NCBI GenBank assembly: GCA_030612785.1
Contig: JAUWNF010000021.1
Location: 1-15,256, forward strand
From: Phycisphaerales bacterium
Lineage (GTDB): Bacteria; Planctomycetota; Phycisphaerae; UBA1845
Direction: 5' to 3'
Length of the DNA: 15,256 bases
Shown here: piece by piece, positions 13,175 to 15,256 of the stretch
Position numbering within the stretch: the stretch's first letter is position 1
Layout: every line of letters begins with the position of its first letter
Made by a program: the position numbers and the translations under genes
The notes under the pieces: generated by a model
Told to the model about the DNA's origin: nothing
Database searches by the model: none
Seen by the model: only the letters and a program-made list of their open reading frames with translations

Positions 13175-14245
13175 TCACCCGATCCCCACCAGCAGCATTT
13201 CCTTGGCGTGTTTGTTGGTGGAGAGCGCGTAGCGGTACCGGTCACAGAAGTGCACGCTCACACGCGGCTTGACCGCCCGCAGCAGCGCGGTCAACTCCTC
13301 TGGCGACGGAATACCGTCACTGCGATACGATACCACCAGGACGCTGTCGGCGAAGCGGTGGAACAGCCCGCGGAACGCATCGTGGACCTCGACGGGCGAC
13401 GCCCACGGAGAAGGCACCCGGCGCATGCGCAAGTGCTTCGACTCCCAATCGACCAGTTCCGGCCATTCGTCGTACCGCACCAGCCCCTCCAGGAAATGGT
13501 AAAACGCCGAATAATCCACCCCGATTCCGCGGGCGTTGATGTACGGGGTGTCGAGGTAGACCAGGTCGAAATCACCTGCGACGTTGGCGGCGTCGCTTTG
13601 GACGGCCCGACACGGGAGGCCGTTGCCGAAGACTGCCGCGCTCCCCCGCCGCGCGTGCGTGCGAAAGTGCTCCGCGAACGCCCGATCCCAGGACACCTTG
13701 TTCCCGAAACCGCGCCGCACCTCCGCCTGACGAAGGTAGAGGTTCTTGCGGTGAAAGAGGTTGTACGGGCGTTTGGCCAACGCCGACTGAAACAGCGCGT
13801 AATACGCCAGCGCCCGTACATAGCGGCAGGAAAGCTGCCGGATGTTTTGAGTCACCACGTCCAGCCAGCGGTTCTCCACATCGGTATAGTAGATGCCGCC
13901 GAAGGTGCGCTGGATAAAATCGTCGTATACCCGGCTTGGGTCCGGGGTGGTGATTCGCGCGATGTCCCCCTCGTCGAGTGTCACCGCGTCATTCTCGATC
14001 AGGGCCAATCCAACCTGGTAGTTGAAACTCAGCAGATCGTTGTAGACCACTTGCTTGCCCCGGCCTTTCAGCAAGTGCGCCACCGCGCCACTTCCGCCGA
14101 AGGCATCCAGCGCGGTCTCGAACTCCAGCCGGTCGAGCAGGCTCCCCATCCAACCCAGGAACCGCCGCTTGCTGCCTTGATAACGGGTGGGTGGCATACG
14201 CGGCGGCTGGTCTGCTCGGACGATGTTGGTCGACGTGTGGCTCAT
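13175..14245 (-). CDS. D12-class (Dam-like) adenine-N6 DNA methyltransferase
   Basis: A 356-residue protein; AGGAG seven bases before the ATG supports the start. Motif X is RYQGSKRRFLGWM (21-33), motif I is DAFGGSGAVAHLLK (47-60) with the acidic YND (68-70) after it, and motif IV is LDTPYINARG (231-240). The order X-I-long middle-IV fits the alpha group, in which the 150-residue middle part recognises the DNA target. These enzymes move a methyl group from S-adenosylmethionine to adenine N6. Motif IV reads DTPY rather than the usual DPPY. No restriction gene is adjacent, so it looks like a solitary methylase. The target sequence cannot be read from this. Dispersed-element copy 3 lies 64 bases upstream. 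Confidence 0.85.
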   Translation of the reverse strand: MSHTSTNIVRADQPPRMPPTRYQGSKRRFLGWMGSLLDRLEFETALDAFGGSGAVAHLLKGRGKQVVYNDLLSFNYQVGLALIENDAVTLDEGDIARITTPDPSRVYDDFIQRTFGGIYYTDVENRWLDVVTQNIRQLSCRYVRALAYYALFQSALAKRPYNLFHRKNLYLRQAEVRRGFGNKVSWDRAFAEHFRTHARRGSAAVFGNGLPCRAVQSDAANVAGDFDLVYLDTPYINARGIGVDYSAFYHFLEGLVRYDEWPELVDWESKHLRMRRVPSPWASPVEVHDAFRGLFHRFADSVLVVSYRSDGIPSPEELTALLRAVKPRVSVHFCDRYRYALSTNKHAKEMLLVGIG

Positions 14246-14308
14246 ACGATAGCTCCTGCCGCGACGAGGACCGTGCGTGTCGATTCACTCACTCGTGGGC
14301 ATCCCAGG

Positions 14309-14334
14309 TGTAGCGTCACCCCTTGTGTGACGAA
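14309..14334 (+). repeat. Dispersed quasi-palindromic element, copy 3 (left half only)
   Basis: TGTAGCGTCACCCCTTGTG (14309-14327) then TGACGAA. The arm matches copy 2 at 16 of 19 positions; two core Gs and the whole right half are missing. It keeps the same orientation as the other two copies and again lies upstream of a minus-strand gene. Confidence 0.75.
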
Positions 14335-14354
14335 GATCGCACGGGAAGGGCGTT

Positions 14355-14382
14355 TTGACAAGTCGCTTACGGGGGAGATAAT
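14355..14382 (+). promoter_or_regulatory. Sigma-70 promoter of the tRNA-Thr gene
   Basis: A perfect TTGACA (14355-14360), a 16-base spacer and GATAAT (14377-14382, five of six). The transcript would start near 14389, about ten bases before the mature tRNA end. This is the best-matching promoter in the window, as expected for a stable RNA. Confidence 0.8.
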
Positions 14383-14398
14383 ACATGATTGCGCTAGT

Positions 14399-14470
14399 GC
14401 CGACGTAGCTCAACGGTAGAGCACAGCTTTCGTAAAGCTGGGGTTGTGAGTTCGATTCTCACCGTCGGCT
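14399..14470 (+). tRNA. tRNA-Thr (anticodon CGU)
   Basis: A complete cloverleaf: acceptor GCCGACG (14399-14405) with CGTCGGC (14463-14469), D arm GCTC/GAGC, anticodon stem CAGCT/AGCTG with loop TTCGTAA (anticodon CGT in DNA), T arm GTGAG-TTCGATT-CTCAC, and discriminator T at 14470. It reads ACG codons. CCA is not encoded and must be added. No integrase gene or repeated 3' end was seen beside it. Confidence 0.95.
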
Positions 14471-14511
14471 ATGGGCTTGATGCCTGGACAACCATGCTTG
14501 ACAATGCCCCG

Positions 14512-15255
14512 TCAATCAGGTTTCTGGGTGTCGGATTGGGTGGAAGCCTGGTGTCCCGCCGTGACCTCGGCGGTGAGAGGTAGCCCGGCACGCTGCCGTA
14601 ATACCACCAGGTGTTCCTGCACTTCCTTGGCCATCCTCGAGTTGGGGAACTCCTCGGTGATCTGCACGCCGATTTCCAGGGCGTCGAGCCAGCGCTGCTC
14701 GCCCACCGCGAATTTGAACTGAACGCCCAATTGGGCAAGCTTCTCCTTGAACAGGTTGCGGGCCGAGTCTTCCAACTCGCGCGCCTCTTCCCGGGTAAGG
14801 TGAGCGTCCAGTTCCTTGAGGACGTTGATGCCCGCATCGAGATCGTTGCGGCGGAGGGCCTCGTTCCAGGCCGCCAGCAGTTCCTCCTTCCGCTGCTGAC
14901 GCCGCCGTTCCAACTCCTTTGCCAGGCGCGCCACCCGCCGTTCGTCCGGTAAGGCGTTGTGCAGACGTTCGATCTCCCGTTCCGCCTGCGCCCATGCGTG
15001 TGCGTTGAACAACTCCTCGATGTGCGCCGAGGCCTCAGCCATCTTGGTGCGCATGGCGTCGGTGCGGGCCGCGACCACTTCCTCCTCGATCCGCGCCGCC
15101 TCCTCATGGTACCCGAATTGGGTCTTCATCTGCTCGATGAGATGGAAGGCGACTTCCCATTCCTCCCGGCGGGCTTCGACGTAGATGGCCTTCCGCAAGG
15201 CGTTACCTTCCTCCTCGCGGTGCGTAATGTGCTTGGCCACGTCCGAGATGCGCAC
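14512..15255 (-). CDS. Long-helix (TPR/coiled-coil-like) protein, N-terminus outside the window
   Basis: At least 247 residues, entering from the right edge; the GTG at 15255 is probably an internal codon. Almost the whole stretch is charged helix: heptad-like EARREEW, EEAARIEEEVVAARTDAMR, ERRRQQRKEELLAAWNEAL. There are repeated helix pairs of about 35 residues (AWAQAEREIERLHNALPDE..., RWLDALEIGVQITEEFPNSRMAKEV) that look like degenerate TPRs. A short polar tail rich in T, Q and S closes it. No catalytic motif, signal peptide or membrane segment is visible in this part. A scaffold or adaptor role is the only reasonable inference. It converges with the tRNA gene, 41 bases away. Confidence 0.7.
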   Translation of the reverse strand: MRISDVAKHITHREEEGNALRKAIYVEARREEWEVAFHLIEQMKTQFGYHEEAARIEEEVVAARTDAMRTKMAEASAHIEELFNAHAWAQAEREIERLHNALPDERRVARLAKELERRRQQRKEELLAAWNEALRRNDLDAGINVLKELDAHLTREEARELEDSARNLFKEKLAQLGVQFKFAVGEQRWLDALEIGVQITEEFPNSRMAKEVQEHLVVLRQRAGLPLTAEVTAGHQASTQSDTQKPD

Positions 15256-15256
15256 G

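Noticed and set aside
13208..14419. Long plus-strand open frame (403 residues) opposite the methyltransferase
   Set aside because: It is antisense to a gene with clear methyltransferase motifs and runs into the tRNA. Its own translation shows no recognisable domain; a high-GC shadow.
14471..14511. tRNA-associated integration site
   Set aside because: No integrase gene and no second copy of the tRNA 3' end were found in the window.
1..15256. CRISPR array or defence island
   Set aside because: No regularly spaced direct repeats and no cas genes. The repeats present are palindromic and dispersed.

Overview
The window is GC-rich bacterial DNA, probably from a member of the Planctomycetota (a Phycisphaerae-like lineage is my guess). 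This rests on gene content: a Memo-AMMECR1 fusion with its radical SAM partner, Tat-leader DUF362, a TMTC-like membrane protein with TPRs, PilZ, and intergenic palindromes built on CCCAGGGC/GCCCTGGG. No rRNA or marker gene is present, so the taxonomy is inference.

Layout. The left edge (to 223) is the 3' end of a class I fumarase-type hydratase, followed by a good intrinsic terminator. A two-gene toxin-antitoxin module follows (325-944: AF2212-like antitoxin and PIN toxin, ATGA overlap). Next is a PLP-dependent Cys/Met-family lyase (1174-2391), preceded by a perfect 17-bp inverted repeat in an otherwise empty leader.

The centre of interest is a minus-strand cluster, 7186 down to 2465. An extended -10 promoter leads into a Memo-AMMECR1 fusion (5602-7146), then an overlapping minimal nucleotidyltransferase (5292-5609), about 500 bp of stacked palindromes, a Tat-signal DUF362 protein (3791-4789), and an AmmeMemoRadiSam-type radical SAM enzyme (2465-3670). 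The radical SAM enzyme carries a twin-arginine-like leader once its start is corrected to a GTG. The function of AmmeMemoRadiSam is, to my knowledge, unsettled. Here it appears together with DUF362 and possibly outside the cytoplasm.

The region 7147-7574 has no gene but holds the cluster promoter and a minus-strand 10-bp GC stem with a CU-rich loop and a T tract, a candidate small RNA or terminator. A PilZ protein (7575-7997), a zinc alcohol dehydrogenase (8052-9056, minus) and a large GT-C/TPR membrane protein (9286-11262) follow. A soluble hybrid histidine kinase (11265-12554, minus) is divergent from a single-domain response regulator (12781-13170) whose fourth base onward is a run of 14 cytosines. 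Then come a D12-class adenine methyltransferase with a DTPY motif (13175-14245, minus), a tRNA-Thr(CGU) with a strong promoter, and a truncated helical protein at the right edge.

A quasi-palindromic element of about 63 bp occurs twice in full and once as a half copy (3716-3777, 4802-4864, 14309-14334). All copies have the same orientation and each lies just upstream of a minus-strand start codon. It is the clearest dispersed repeat here.
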